DNA from: Thermoguttaceae bacterium
GTDB lineage: Bacteria > Planctomycetota > Planctomycetia > Pirellulales > Thermoguttaceae
Assembly (NCBI GenBank): GCA_029975295.1
Contig: JARKPK010000151.1
Coordinates: forward strand, 1-52,074
Direction of reading: 5' to 3'
DNA length: 52,074 bases
A program made the translations under genes and the position numbers. The stretch's first letter is position 1, and the number at the start of each line of letters is the position of its first letter. The notes below the pieces were generated by a model. The model saw nothing but the letters and a program-made list of their open reading frames with translations, was not told the origin of the DNA and made no database searches. This document shows positions 25,138-33,815 of the stretch, one piece after another.

Positions 25138-25395
25138 GTGGCACGGATCTACGCCGGAATTCTAGGATTGTTGGCTTTGGTGACGACCGTCGCGCGGGCA
25201 GGGATCCACGGCGGCTCGTTGCCCGAGGCTTTGTGGACGGGATGCGGCTGGTTGGTGGTGTTCGCTCTGATTGGGGCGCTGGTGGGCAAGGTTGCCCAAC
25301 AGACCATCGACGAGTCCGTCGCCGCGCGGTTGGCGACGGAGTTGGCGGCATCGAGTTCGCCCGATCCGGTTTCCGGCGAGACGGCGGCCGAGTGA
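25138..25395 (+). CDS. 85-aa two-span membrane protein between flhF and fliA
   Basis: The protein starts with GTG and has two hydrophobic stretches, about residues 4-22 (IYAGILGLLALVTTVARAG) and 32-52 (ALWTGCGWLVVFALIGALVG). A short acidic tail follows (QQTIDESVAARLATEL). I recall similar small proteins in this position in other planctomycetes, but no function is known. It lies 88 nt before the sigma factor gene on the same strand and probably shares its transcript. The ribosome site (GGGAACG) is weak, so the start is not certain. Confidence 0.65.
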   Translation: MARIYAGILGLLALVTTVARAGIHGGSLPEALWTGCGWLVVFALIGALVGKVAQQTIDESVAARLATELAASSSPDPVSGETAAE

Positions 25396-25483
25396 TTGTT
25401 CACTGCTTCGGTGGACGGTGATGCCGTAGATCCCGGTTGCCCGGCACTCGCCCGGCAGGCGAAAACGAATCAGGGAGGATTCG

Positions 25484-26269
25484 ATGGCGACGACCACGAC
25501 GATGGCGCCCGAAGATATCGAACAGCTTTGGGTCAAGTTCAAAGAGAATCCGACACAAGAGCTTCGCAATCGACTGGTCGAAATCTACTACCCGCTGGTC
25601 AAGTACAACGCCGAGCGGATCTGGTCGCGCCTGCCCGAAGGCGTTGAGCTCGACGACCTGATTTCGGCGGGCGTTTTCGGGCTGATCGACGCGATCGACG
25701 CCTTCGATCTTTCGCGGGGCGTCAAGTTCGAAACCTACTGCGTGCCGCGCATTCGCGGGGCGATGCTCGACGAGCTGCGCACGATGGACTGGGTGCCGCG
25801 GCTGGTCCGCAGCAAGGCGAGCAAGCTGAACGAGGCGGTGAAGAACCTCGAAGCCCGTTTGGGCCGTTCGCCCTCGGAAGTCGAATTGGCCGAGGAGCTG
25901 CAAATCTCGGTGGCCGAGCTGGAAAAGATGATGCTCGACGCCAACGCCGTCAACCTGATCAGTCTGAACAAAAAGTGGTACGAGACGGACAGTTATAAAG
26001 ACGTCCGCGAAATCGACATTCTCGAAGACAAAAAGGGCGAAGACCCCACCCGACGCATCCAAAAGAACGACCTGATGCGGTTGGTGACCAAAGGGCTCAA
26101 TCGCAACGAGCGGCTGATCATCATCCTCTACTACTACGAAGAGCTGACGATGAAAGAGATCGGCGCCACGCTCGATCTCTCCGAAAGCCGCGTCAGCCAA
26201 ATGCACAGCGCCATCGTACAACGGCTTCAGCAGCAGCTTGGCCGGCGCCGGCCGGAGTTCAGCGCGTAG
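25484..26269 (+). CDS. fliA: Sigma-28 factor (FliA/WhiG type)
   Basis: A 261-aa sigma factor for late flagellar genes. Region 2 has LVEIYYPLVKYNAERIW, GVELDDLISAGVFGLIDAID and KFETYCVPRIRGAMLDELR. Region 3 has KASKLNEAVKNLEARLGRSP, and region 4 has LTMKEIGATLDLSESRVSQM. This matches FliA/WhiG closely in order and length. GGGAGG lies 6 nt before the ATG. FliA is usually held by the anti-sigma factor FlgM, which is not in this window. The gene closes the flagellar set and is followed by a GC hairpin. Confidence 0.93.
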   Translation: MATTTTMAPEDIEQLWVKFKENPTQELRNRLVEIYYPLVKYNAERIWSRLPEGVELDDLISAGVFGLIDAIDAFDLSRGVKFETYCVPRIRGAMLDELRTMDWVPRLVRSKASKLNEAVKNLEARLGRSPSEVELAEELQISVAELEKMMLDANAVNLISLNKKWYETDSYKDVREIDILEDKKGEDPTRRIQKNDLMRLVTKGLNRNERLIIILYYYEELTMKEIGATLDLSESRVSQMHSAIVQRLQQQLGRRRPEFSA

Positions 26270-26273
26270 GCGA

Positions 26274-26293
26274 CGCCGCGCAGCGGCGCGGCG
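26274..26293 (+). terminator. Terminator-like hairpin after fliA
   Basis: CGCCGCGC (26274-26281) and GCGCGGCG (26286-26293) form a perfect 8-bp stem with loop AGCG, four bases after the fliA stop. There is no T run after it. Confidence 0.45.
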
Positions 26294-26426
26294 CGATTGG
26301 TTGCCCGCTGCGGACGCCCCGCCGCGCGTCCCTTCAAATCACGCTTGCGGAATCAGCAACGGCGCGTTGCGATCCGATACGCCCACGGGCGCAATCAACC
26401 GCGACTGATCGGCCTTCGGCAACTCT

Positions 26427-27413
26427 CTACAGCAGCCAAGCGAACCAAGCGAACAAGGCCCCCAACAGCCCGATCAAACCGAAGATCAACCACATCGCGG
26501 CCGGATTGAGCACCTCGCCGCCGAACGTCTGCGGCGGGCGGCCGTCGGCGAACTGCCGATTGCACCACTCGCATTGGCGCGTGAACTGCGGCACAAACGG
26601 CTCGTCGCATTGCGGGCAAATCACCAACAGCTCGGCCGGTTCGTCGTGCGGGCCGGAAACACAATCCGACGACAACGGCGCTGCCACAGGCGGCTCAGTT
26701 GCCGCACCGCATCCGCCGGGCCCGCAGCACGGTCCAGCGGCCGTCTGGGCCGGGGCGAAGATGTCGATGCCGCCCGGGGCCGGATTTTCGCCGCGCTGGC
26801 GGCCGGGATCGGTCTCGGCCGATTCATCGGCCATCGGATCGGGCGGAGGTTCGCCGAGCGGAAAATCGCTGCCGCAAGCGCCGCAATAGGGGCATTGCGC
26901 GATTCGCTTCCGTCCGCACTCCGGACAGCACGGCCAGGCGGGCAACTCATTGCCCGCCCTGCTCCTTCGGCTGCGGGTCGATGCCGCAACGGCGTTCGTT
27001 GCCGCAATCGTCGCTTCGCGCCGCGCATCGTCCGAAGCGGCGCTCTGCGATTCGGGCGAGCCGATCGCGCCGATTTCCTCAAGGGCCGACTCCACTTCGA
27101 TCTCGCCGCGGTGCAGGCGGTTTGTCCGGTCGTAATCGAGGGCAATCAGCCGGGCGCGGCCGGCATCGCTTTCTCGCACAAGCAGCCGAGGCAACGTGGG
27201 CCAACCGACGATATCCACGCCCGAGCCGCCCTCGAGCAGCGAGTTGGTCACCTCGGCCGTGATCCCCTCCTCGGCCAAGATGTTCTTCACGTGGTAGGCC
27301 TCGGCCAGGTTCGCCGCGGCATAGACAACCACATATCGCTCGATCGACCCGTCGGCCGATTGATAACGGCCCTCGGAGCCCGCATCGGAACGCGATGGTT
27401 CGTGTGCATCCAT
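26427..27413 (-). CDS. DUF2007 and zinc-ribbon protein with C-terminal membrane anchor
   Basis: This 328-aa protein begins with a DUF2007-like domain (about residues 25-100: VVVYAAANLAEAYHVKNILA, then GWPTLPRLLVRESDAGRA). A zinc ribbon follows about residues 160-180 (CCPECGRKRIAQCPYCGACG), then a Pro/Gly/Cys-rich stretch, and a second zinc ribbon about 265-290 (ICPQCDEPFVPQ ... CEWCNRQF). The end is a single membrane span (WLIFGLIGLLGALFAWFAWL), so the protein is probably tail-anchored with its domains in the cytoplasm. DUF2007 resembles a PII-like signalling fold; its role is unknown. AGGA lies about 10 nt before the ATG. Confidence 0.75.
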   Translation of the reverse strand: MDAHEPSRSDAGSEGRYQSADGSIERYVVVYAAANLAEAYHVKNILAEEGITAEVTNSLLEGGSGVDIVGWPTLPRLLVRESDAGRARLIALDYDRTNRLHRGEIEVESALEEIGAIGSPESQSAASDDARREATIAATNAVAASTRSRRSRAGNELPAWPCCPECGRKRIAQCPYCGACGSDFPLGEPPPDPMADESAETDPGRQRGENPAPGGIDIFAPAQTAAGPCCGPGGCGAATEPPVAAPLSSDCVSGPHDEPAELLVICPQCDEPFVPQFTRQCEWCNRQFADGRPPQTFGGEVLNPAAMWLIFGLIGLLGALFAWFAWLL

Positions 27414-27572
27414 GACGAGTGCTTCCTACCGCCCTTGAAAGCCCAACACGGGACTCTCGGCGGATCGTTTATCGGTTCGCTGCTGTGTTGTTTGAATGCC
27501 TGATTCTTCGAACCGCTTGCTGCTGGAATTGTCGATCGCATCGCCGACGCACTGCGGCCGTACGCAGGCGCC

Positions 27573-28835
27573 TTACATCGGTTTGATCGAGGTGACCCAA
27601 AGGAACGGGCGATCCGCTTCGTCGGCGCGGATCTCGAATTGCAGCCCGGCCTGCGACAGCGCTTTCCGCAGCGCCAGGCTATACGTGGTTCGGCCCGGAG
27701 GCACGGTAACGGGCTTGCGCACATCCAACCCGTGCCGAGCCACGGCATTGTGATCGATGAGCACCGGCACGTTCAATCGCCCGGCGATGGCGTTCAAGGC
27801 GTCGGCCGCCGGCGCGTTTTGCAGGTTGACGTTGAGAAACTCGAAGATACCGGGCAGGGCTTGGTTGGGTGTTTTCACAGGCCAACCGACGGGCCAAACC
27901 TCCAGCCCGGGCCGAGCGGCGACGACGCTCCACCGCAGCCGCCCGCCCTCGGCCTGCGGCCGGAGGCAGAAGCCCGGCGCGCGGAGCACATAGGCCAAGG
28001 CCGTGCCGGCCGACAGATTTTGCAGCTCCTCGGGCAAGGTGTCTTCGGCCAACACGCGCGCGGCGGCCGCATCGAGCAAAAGCGGGTGTTTCAGCCGCTG
28101 GGCGATCCGTTCGACGACTTCCTTGCGATTGAGCTTGGCCGTGGCGAACCCAACCGGCTGGGCGGCATCGTCGTGCAGGGCGGTGAACTGCGCGCCGGTC
28201 AGCCCGAATGCACCGACCGGTTCGCGCGCATCGGCGGGGCCTCGGGCGGCCAGATCGTCGAGCCAGGCTTTCAGCTCGGCAGCTTGCGAACGTTTGAAGC
28301 GCCGGCCGGGCAAAATCACTTCGTCGTGCGAAACAACCAGGCCGACAACGCGATACGCCGGCCGATCACCGCCGGGCAGTCGTTCGATGGCCGGCCGGTC
28401 GCCCGGTTCGGCCGCCCGAAGCCGCACGTTGCGCACGCCCGCCCGATCAAGAGCCTCGGCCCACTGATGAAAAGTCTGGCCGACGCCCTGCGGATCGCCC
28501 ACCAATTCCAGCCGCACCATGCCGGGGCTGTGCGCGCCGGGTTCGCCGGCCGCCGCGGCCGCGCCGCCGGTCAGGCAGCCGAGGCCGACGACAATCGCCG
28601 CCGCGACGCTTGCAACCGCGCGGCCGAAACCACTCCCTCGGCCGGCATTGCCCGCTGGCCCCGCGGAGCGTTGCCGCAACCTGCTGCTTGCACGGCCGCG
28701 CAAGCCGACCGTGGCGCCCAGAGCAATCGCTGTAAGAACACGAGCTGCTTTGCCGAATGAACGGGCATGGACGGCCGCGGCCATGCGCAACGTTCGGAAG
28801 TCCATCGAGATCAACCGTCGAAAAACTTTTCGCAT
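27573..28835 (-). CDS. Exported protein with secretin-like C-terminal repeat
   Basis: A 420-aa protein with a basic N-terminus and a hydrophobic export segment about residues 75-98 (AVASVAAAIVVGLGCL). The mature part has VRLELVGDPQGVGQTFHQW and VVGLVVSHDEVILPGRRF. The last 80 residues (NVNLQNAPAADALNAIAGRL, NVPVLIDHNAVARHGL, TTYSLALRKALSQAGLQFEI) resemble the secretin/TonB short domain often seen in planctomycete envelope proteins. ATG 28835 follows AGGCGAG by about 7 nt; the unusually long stretch before the export segment leaves the start open. Role unknown, perhaps an envelope assembly factor. Confidence 0.6.
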   Translation of the reverse strand: MRKVFRRLISMDFRTLRMAAAVHARSFGKAARVLTAIALGATVGLRGRASSRLRQRSAGPAGNAGRGSGFGRAVASVAAAIVVGLGCLTGGAAAAAGEPGAHSPGMVRLELVGDPQGVGQTFHQWAEALDRAGVRNVRLRAAEPGDRPAIERLPGGDRPAYRVVGLVVSHDEVILPGRRFKRSQAAELKAWLDDLAARGPADAREPVGAFGLTGAQFTALHDDAAQPVGFATAKLNRKEVVERIAQRLKHPLLLDAAAARVLAEDTLPEELQNLSAGTALAYVLRAPGFCLRPQAEGGRLRWSVVAARPGLEVWPVGWPVKTPNQALPGIFEFLNVNLQNAPAADALNAIAGRLNVPVLIDHNAVARHGLDVRKPVTVPPGRTTYSLALRKALSQAGLQFEIRADEADRPFLWVTSIKPM

Positions 28836-29077
28836 TAGGGCACTCGCCTGTTCGTCCTCGGCACCTTCGAGCAATGGAGGAACCGCTGGTCCTCATCTTC
28901 AATTATGGGCCACGGGCGAGTTGGGGGCGAGCGGCACGCGCAAAGGGCGGGGGTTTTTTGCGCAGATGGAGACGGATTTCCGCCGCCCGGCGCTCGGCCG
29001 CAACGCCTGAGCAGAAGGCGAACTGCTTTTTCGGAAGAATCCGCGAGAATCCGCAGGGTTTCGGCGACGGAGTTGCT

Positions 29078-30817
29078 TTACGGGGCGGCCGGGCGGGGCT
29101 GCGAAACCAAGTCGCCAAACGGGCCGAGCAGTTCGTACTTGTCTTGCCAGGTGGTGTACATGATGCCCAGCGCGCCGGGCGTGCGGTCGAGCGCCTCCAG
29201 CCAGCCCTTGGGGTTCTCGAGCGTCGCGCCGTCGTAATAGGCGCCGGCCAGCGTGGCGAAGCCGTGCTTCGAGAAATGGGCAAGGCTTTCCTTCCGCTTT
29301 TCGTAGTACCAGCACACGATCCGCAGATCGCGCGGCACATGGTTCCACGAACCTTCGTAGCTGCCCTCGACCAAGTAGTAATTGTCGCGGGCGTTGTGGT
29401 TCGGATCGAGCATGTCCGACCAGCAGAACACCTCGGCCTCGGGATTGACCTTGCGGATCATTTCGTACTGCGTGGTGATGCAGTCGCCGAGGATCTGCGC
29501 CGGCGTCAGGCCGCGGGCTTTGCAGGCCGCGCAACTGGCGCCCATCCGCACTTCGTCCATCGCCAGCAGCCATTTCCGCGGCCGAAGGTGCTTGTGGATC
29601 AACTCCACTTGCCGCCGCCAGTAGTCGTACACGGCCGGTTCCGACATGCAGATCGACACCTGATCCTCGTGAATCCGCAGGCCGTGATAGTAGCTGACGC
29701 GCACCACGGCGCCCTCGGCGATCCGCGAACCGGACGGAATGACGATCGCCGGGCCGTCGTGATCGAAGCGGAAGTTCAGTTGCCGGTCGGTCACCGGGGC
29801 GAAGTCGCGGCCCTCTTCGTACTCGATCGTTCCGCTTTCGTCTGTTACTTTCAGCGGAGCGCCGGGCCGACGAAGCACGTTGACCAAGCCCACTTCTTCG
29901 ATCCGCATGTCGTCCACCCAGAAGCGGCCGCGTTTTGCGCCCCAGGTGCCCGCGTAGATGCGCACTTTATCGTAATCGAGGCTGTTGAACCCGATGACCA
30001 CCTGCCGCCAATCTGTTGTGGCAGGCAAGCGGATGACCACCGGCGCTAGCGAACGCTCGCCCGCCAGCACTTGCAGGCGGAAGCAGTCGGCCGGGGCCAG
30101 TTCTTCGGTGCGAATGTAGGCGCTAACGCGGTAGCAGCGCCGCGGTTTGACCGCCACCTCGAACATCACTCGCCCGTGTCCGTGGGGGTCGTCGCCCATG
30201 TTCTCGAACCGCAACGCGGCTTTGCCCTCGCGGACGATCTGGGTATCGACGAAGCTCACCTTGCCCGGGGCGTCGTGAAAGCGGCAACCGCGGACACGGT
30301 GGCCGGAGTAATCTTCGAAACCGCCGCCGGTGATTTCGACGGGGAAATCGGAGTCGAGCCGGGCCTTGCCGTCGGCAACCTTGAATCGCGCGCCGACGAC
30401 GGGCAGGCCCTCGGCCAAATTGCGGTCGAAGCCCAGCACCCCGCCGCCGTAGCCGGCCGAAAAGCCGGTGGCGATCGCCTCGATGCCCACCGAGTCGCAG
30501 TGGCTTTTGATCTGCTCGACGCGGCGAATGTAGTCGGCGCCGCGGCGCTCGATGCCGTCGAGCCCCACGGAGAGCACGGCCCCATTGAGCCCGTGGCGTT
30601 TCGCGGTGTCGATCACCTTATTGATCCGCTCCACATCGGCATCGTCGCGGATGCCGGTGTGGAAGAACACCCAGCGAAGCGGATAGACCTTGCCAGCCGC
30701 TTCACCGGCCCGCGCCGAATTGGGAAGGCCGTTCCAACAAGCGATTGCCACGATGGCCCAACAGATCGCTTTCGCAACAGCACTCAGATCCAACATGGCC
30801 GAGAGTGGGTGCGGCAT
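29078..30817 (-). CDS. Secreted glycosidase-like TIM-barrel protein
   Basis: This 579-aa protein has a signal peptide (AICWAIVAIACWNGLPNSARA). A barrel-like section starts about residue 47 with YPLRWVFFHTGIRDDADVER and HGLNGAVLSVGLDGIE. A beta-rich carbohydrate-binding-like region spans about 160-330 (MFEVAVKPRRCYRVSAYIRT). The second barrel part has KWLLAMDEVRMGASCAACK, VFCWSDMLDPNHN and GIMYTTWQDKYELLGPFGD. The Asp-Glu pair in AMDEVRMG resembles the catalytic DE of GH20-type hexosaminidases, but I cannot assign a family. GGAGAG lies 7 nt before the ATG. It follows the GH127 gene and may act on the same polymer. Confidence 0.6.
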   Translation of the reverse strand: MPHPLSAMLDLSAVAKAICWAIVAIACWNGLPNSARAGEAAGKVYPLRWVFFHTGIRDDADVERINKVIDTAKRHGLNGAVLSVGLDGIERRGADYIRRVEQIKSHCDSVGIEAIATGFSAGYGGGVLGFDRNLAEGLPVVGARFKVADGKARLDSDFPVEITGGGFEDYSGHRVRGCRFHDAPGKVSFVDTQIVREGKAALRFENMGDDPHGHGRVMFEVAVKPRRCYRVSAYIRTEELAPADCFRLQVLAGERSLAPVVIRLPATTDWRQVVIGFNSLDYDKVRIYAGTWGAKRGRFWVDDMRIEEVGLVNVLRRPGAPLKVTDESGTIEYEEGRDFAPVTDRQLNFRFDHDGPAIVIPSGSRIAEGAVVRVSYYHGLRIHEDQVSICMSEPAVYDYWRRQVELIHKHLRPRKWLLAMDEVRMGASCAACKARGLTPAQILGDCITTQYEMIRKVNPEAEVFCWSDMLDPNHNARDNYYLVEGSYEGSWNHVPRDLRIVCWYYEKRKESLAHFSKHGFATLAGAYYDGATLENPKGWLEALDRTPGALGIMYTTWQDKYELLGPFGDLVSQPRPAAP

Positions 30818-31177
30818 GGCAGGCTCTCCGAGGAAGGCGTGCAGTGGTGATCGGTTGGTGGGCGGCAGGGGCGGCGTAAGCCGAAATCGCGAACACGCGG
30901 CACGGCAGCGGCCGGCGTCGGCGCACTGTGCAACCGCAACATCGGCGTCGCTTGCGCCGATCGCCTCGGTCGTTCACTCGACGCGGCATCGCCTTCGATT
31001 CGACGGAGCCGGCGACGATTCAACCACCGGACGATTCGGCAATGTCAAGGTACGCGATGCAGGCGCGGCAGGCAATCCGGCGACGGTGGCGGTCAACATC
31101 GAACGCCTCGCTCAGGCCGAATTGAGCCTGCACGAACCGGCATCGGTCGGTCATCAACGGCGCTCAACGTCCGTCGG
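30818..31177. other. Gap between two glycosidase genes
   Basis: About 360 nt without a plausible gene. Nothing I can name. Confidence 0.4.
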
Positions 31178-33649
31178 CTACTCCACGCGCCACTCGTGGA
31201 TGCCGGCGGAGAACTTCTCGGGCAATTGCACCTCGATCCGCAGTGCGGTGGTTTTTACCGGGTCGAAGGTGGTGCGATTGTATTGATCGGGTTTGCAGCC
31301 GAAGCCGCTGGGATTGTTCACCGGCCGCCACTGGTCGCCGTCGCGGTAGAGCAACCGCCAGCCGGCGGGCACGCGGCACTCGCCCCGTCCGGTATCGTCG
31401 AACCAATAGACCTCGACGGCCGACACCTCGGTCGGCTCGGCGAAGTCGTATTGCACCCATTCGGTGGTGCCTTTTCGCGGCCACCAGTGGAGGAAGCGGT
31501 GGGTGTGGTCGCCCGACGATTTCGGCTCGCGCTGGTCGTTCAGCGCCTTCACCTCGCCGCCGGAGGCCGATGCCTTCGCCTTCGAGGCGATGGTTGGGGC
31601 GGGCAAGGGCACAGCGGCCGACTCTTCTCGGGCGAGCCAAACGGCCATCTCGCCCGGCCCGCGATGCGCCCAGGCATAGTACGGTATCGCGACGATCTTC
31701 CGCGGCTCGCGCAGGTGCGGCTTGCCGACGCCGGCGCGGGTCAGCCCGAACCCCTCGGTTTCGACGACCATCACTCCGCCGAGCAGGTCGCTGCGCCATT
31801 GGGTTGAGAGCTTGGCCTCGTCCGGCAGCAGCAGGTTGAGCACTTGGCCTTGCGCCACGTCGGGCCACTCGACGCAATAGACCAACGGCCCGCGCTGCAA
31901 CGCCACGCGCCCCCGATTGGCCTCGACCTTCTCGTGCGACACCACGCGGCGCACGGGCATCGGCAGGCGGAGTTCCACGGTGTCGCCGGCCTGCCAGGCC
32001 CGCGTCACTCGGGCGTAGCCCAGTTCGACCGAGATCGCCTGCTTCTCGCCGTTAACCAGCAATTCCGGCGAGGAGGGGTCGTTATCGGCAAAGCGGTACA
32101 AGTCGCTGGGCACGGGTTCGTTCCGCGCCCAGCCGGGAATCCGCACGCACAACGTCCATTGCTTGCCGGGCGCCGATGGGGCGACCTCGATCTTCACCGC
32201 TCCGTCCCAGGGATAATCGGTTTGCTGACGTAAGACGACCTTCGCATCGCCGCCTTCGCCCACGGCGACCTCTGCCCGGCCGCTGACGAACAGGTTGACG
32301 TACACCTCGCCATTTCGCTGGGCGTAAGCGTAGCCGGGGATCGACGCCATGAAGCGGCACACATTGCTGGGGCAACAGGCGCAGCCGAACCACGGGCTGC
32401 GCTGATGCCGGCCGTCGGACTCGAGCGGGTTCGGGTAGAAGAACGACTTGCCGTCCATCGAAACGCCGGAGATCACGCCGTTGTAAAGCGTGCGTTCCAG
32501 CACGTCGATGTATTTCCCTTCGCCGTGCAATAGGAACATCCGATGGTTCCAGAACACGTTGCCGATGGCCGCACAGGTTTCGCAGTAGGCGGTCAGATTG
32601 GGCAGCTCGTAATCATCGCCGAAGGCCTCGCCGGCCCCGCGGGCGCCGATGCCGCCGGTAACATACAACTTCCGCCCGACGACGTTCTCCCAAATCGCCT
32701 TCAGCGCCTTCAGGTATCCTTCGTCGCCGGTCAGCGCGGCCACGTCGGCCATGCCCGAGTACATATACACCGCGCGGACGGCATGGCCCACCGCCTCGGT
32801 CTGTTCAACGACCGGTTTGTGGTCTTGGCTGTAGGGTCCGTACAGACGGTGCGTTTCGGCACGGCCGCGGATGTCGAGAAAGTATTTGGCCTGATCAAGG
32901 TACTTGCGATCGCCGGTGGCGCGGTAGAGTTTGACCAGCCCGATCTCGATCTCTTGATGTCCGGGCGGCCAGGTTTGCGATTTGCCCGGCCCGAAGGTAG
33001 CGCAAATCAAGTCGGCATTCTTGATCGCCACGTCGAACAGCGAGCGTTTGCCCGTCGATTGATAGTGTGCTACGGCGGCCTCGAACATGTGCCCGGCGTT
33101 GTAGAGCTGATGGGCGCTGCCTCCGTTCGACCAACGGTCGTTGCGGTTGGGCCGGCAGCCCACACGCTCGAAGTTCTCCACGGTGTCGCGGGCGGTCCAG
33201 AGAGTGTAAAGGAAACCGTCTGGCTCTTGCGCGGCGGCATAATAGCTGATGATCTCGTCGAGGTAGGCGTCGAGCTTCGGATCCTTTCGGGCGGCCATGC
33301 AGTAGGCGGCGCCTTCGATCACCTTCGACACGTCGGAGTCGTCGAAGCCCGCCCCGCCGCGCCACCGCGCCTTCGACAACCCGCCGGCGACCTTGAAATT
33401 CTCGATCCGTCCGGTTTCCTCGCACTTCTGGAAAGCGAAGGGCACCGTGACCGAGTGATTCGTCTCGATCCGCGGCGACCAGAATTTGTCGGCGAAGTGG
33501 ACCGCCGTGAACGGCACGGGCCGATAGGGATAATCGCTCTTCGTCTGCTCGTCGGCGAGCAGCCGGTTCAACCCGAACGCCGCAAAACAAACGGCCATGC
33601 CTCCGACCACACCGATAATTCCCCGGGCAAATCTTCCGCAGATTCTCAT
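31178..33649 (-). CDS. Secreted GH127 beta-L-arabinofuranosidase-like enzyme
   Basis: An 823-aa exported enzyme with signal segment FARGIIGVVGGMAVCFAAFG. The GH127 (DUF1680) catalytic barrel spans about 40-440. Key family residues are visible: AYCETCAAIGNVFWNHRM with Glu357 and Cys359, and GCACCPSNVCRFMA with Cys425 and Cys426. In characterised GH127 enzymes these groups bind zinc, and the second set supplies the cysteine nucleophile. Beta-sandwich domains follow to about 690, then a galactose-binding-like module (WVQYDFAEPTEVSAVEVYWF) to the end. ATG 33649 has AAGGGAG upstream. It should release L-arabinofuranose from plant or algal glycans outside the cytoplasm, feeding the araA/araD-like genes nearby. 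Confidence 0.88.
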   Translation of the reverse strand: MRICGRFARGIIGVVGGMAVCFAAFGLNRLLADEQTKSDYPYRPVPFTAVHFADKFWSPRIETNHSVTVPFAFQKCEETGRIENFKVAGGLSKARWRGGAGFDDSDVSKVIEGAAYCMAARKDPKLDAYLDEIISYYAAAQEPDGFLYTLWTARDTVENFERVGCRPNRNDRWSNGGSAHQLYNAGHMFEAAVAHYQSTGKRSLFDVAIKNADLICATFGPGKSQTWPPGHQEIEIGLVKLYRATGDRKYLDQAKYFLDIRGRAETHRLYGPYSQDHKPVVEQTEAVGHAVRAVYMYSGMADVAALTGDEGYLKALKAIWENVVGRKLYVTGGIGARGAGEAFGDDYELPNLTAYCETCAAIGNVFWNHRMFLLHGEGKYIDVLERTLYNGVISGVSMDGKSFFYPNPLESDGRHQRSPWFGCACCPSNVCRFMASIPGYAYAQRNGEVYVNLFVSGRAEVAVGEGGDAKVVLRQQTDYPWDGAVKIEVAPSAPGKQWTLCVRIPGWARNEPVPSDLYRFADNDPSSPELLVNGEKQAISVELGYARVTRAWQAGDTVELRLPMPVRRVVSHEKVEANRGRVALQRGPLVYCVEWPDVAQGQVLNLLLPDEAKLSTQWRSDLLGGVMVVETEGFGLTRAGVGKPHLREPRKIVAIPYYAWAHRGPGEMAVWLAREESAAVPLPAPTIASKAKASASGGEVKALNDQREPKSSGDHTHRFLHWWPRKGTTEWVQYDFAEPTEVSAVEVYWFDDTGRGECRVPAGWRLLYRDGDQWRPVNNPSGFGCKPDQYNRTTFDPVKTTALRIEVQLPEKFSAGIHEWRVE

Positions 33650-33815
33650 CGCCTTTTCTCCCTTCGAAACTGTTGTCAGATTGATTCTTGTTGCCTCGCC
33701 GCATCGATTGCCCGGCGAGCCATTCACCCCTCGGAACGGCGACGGCCGCGAACGCGCTCAAACACTCCGACCCGTCTCCGCCCTCTCATTGTCTGCCGTT
33801 GTACGATCCCGGGGC

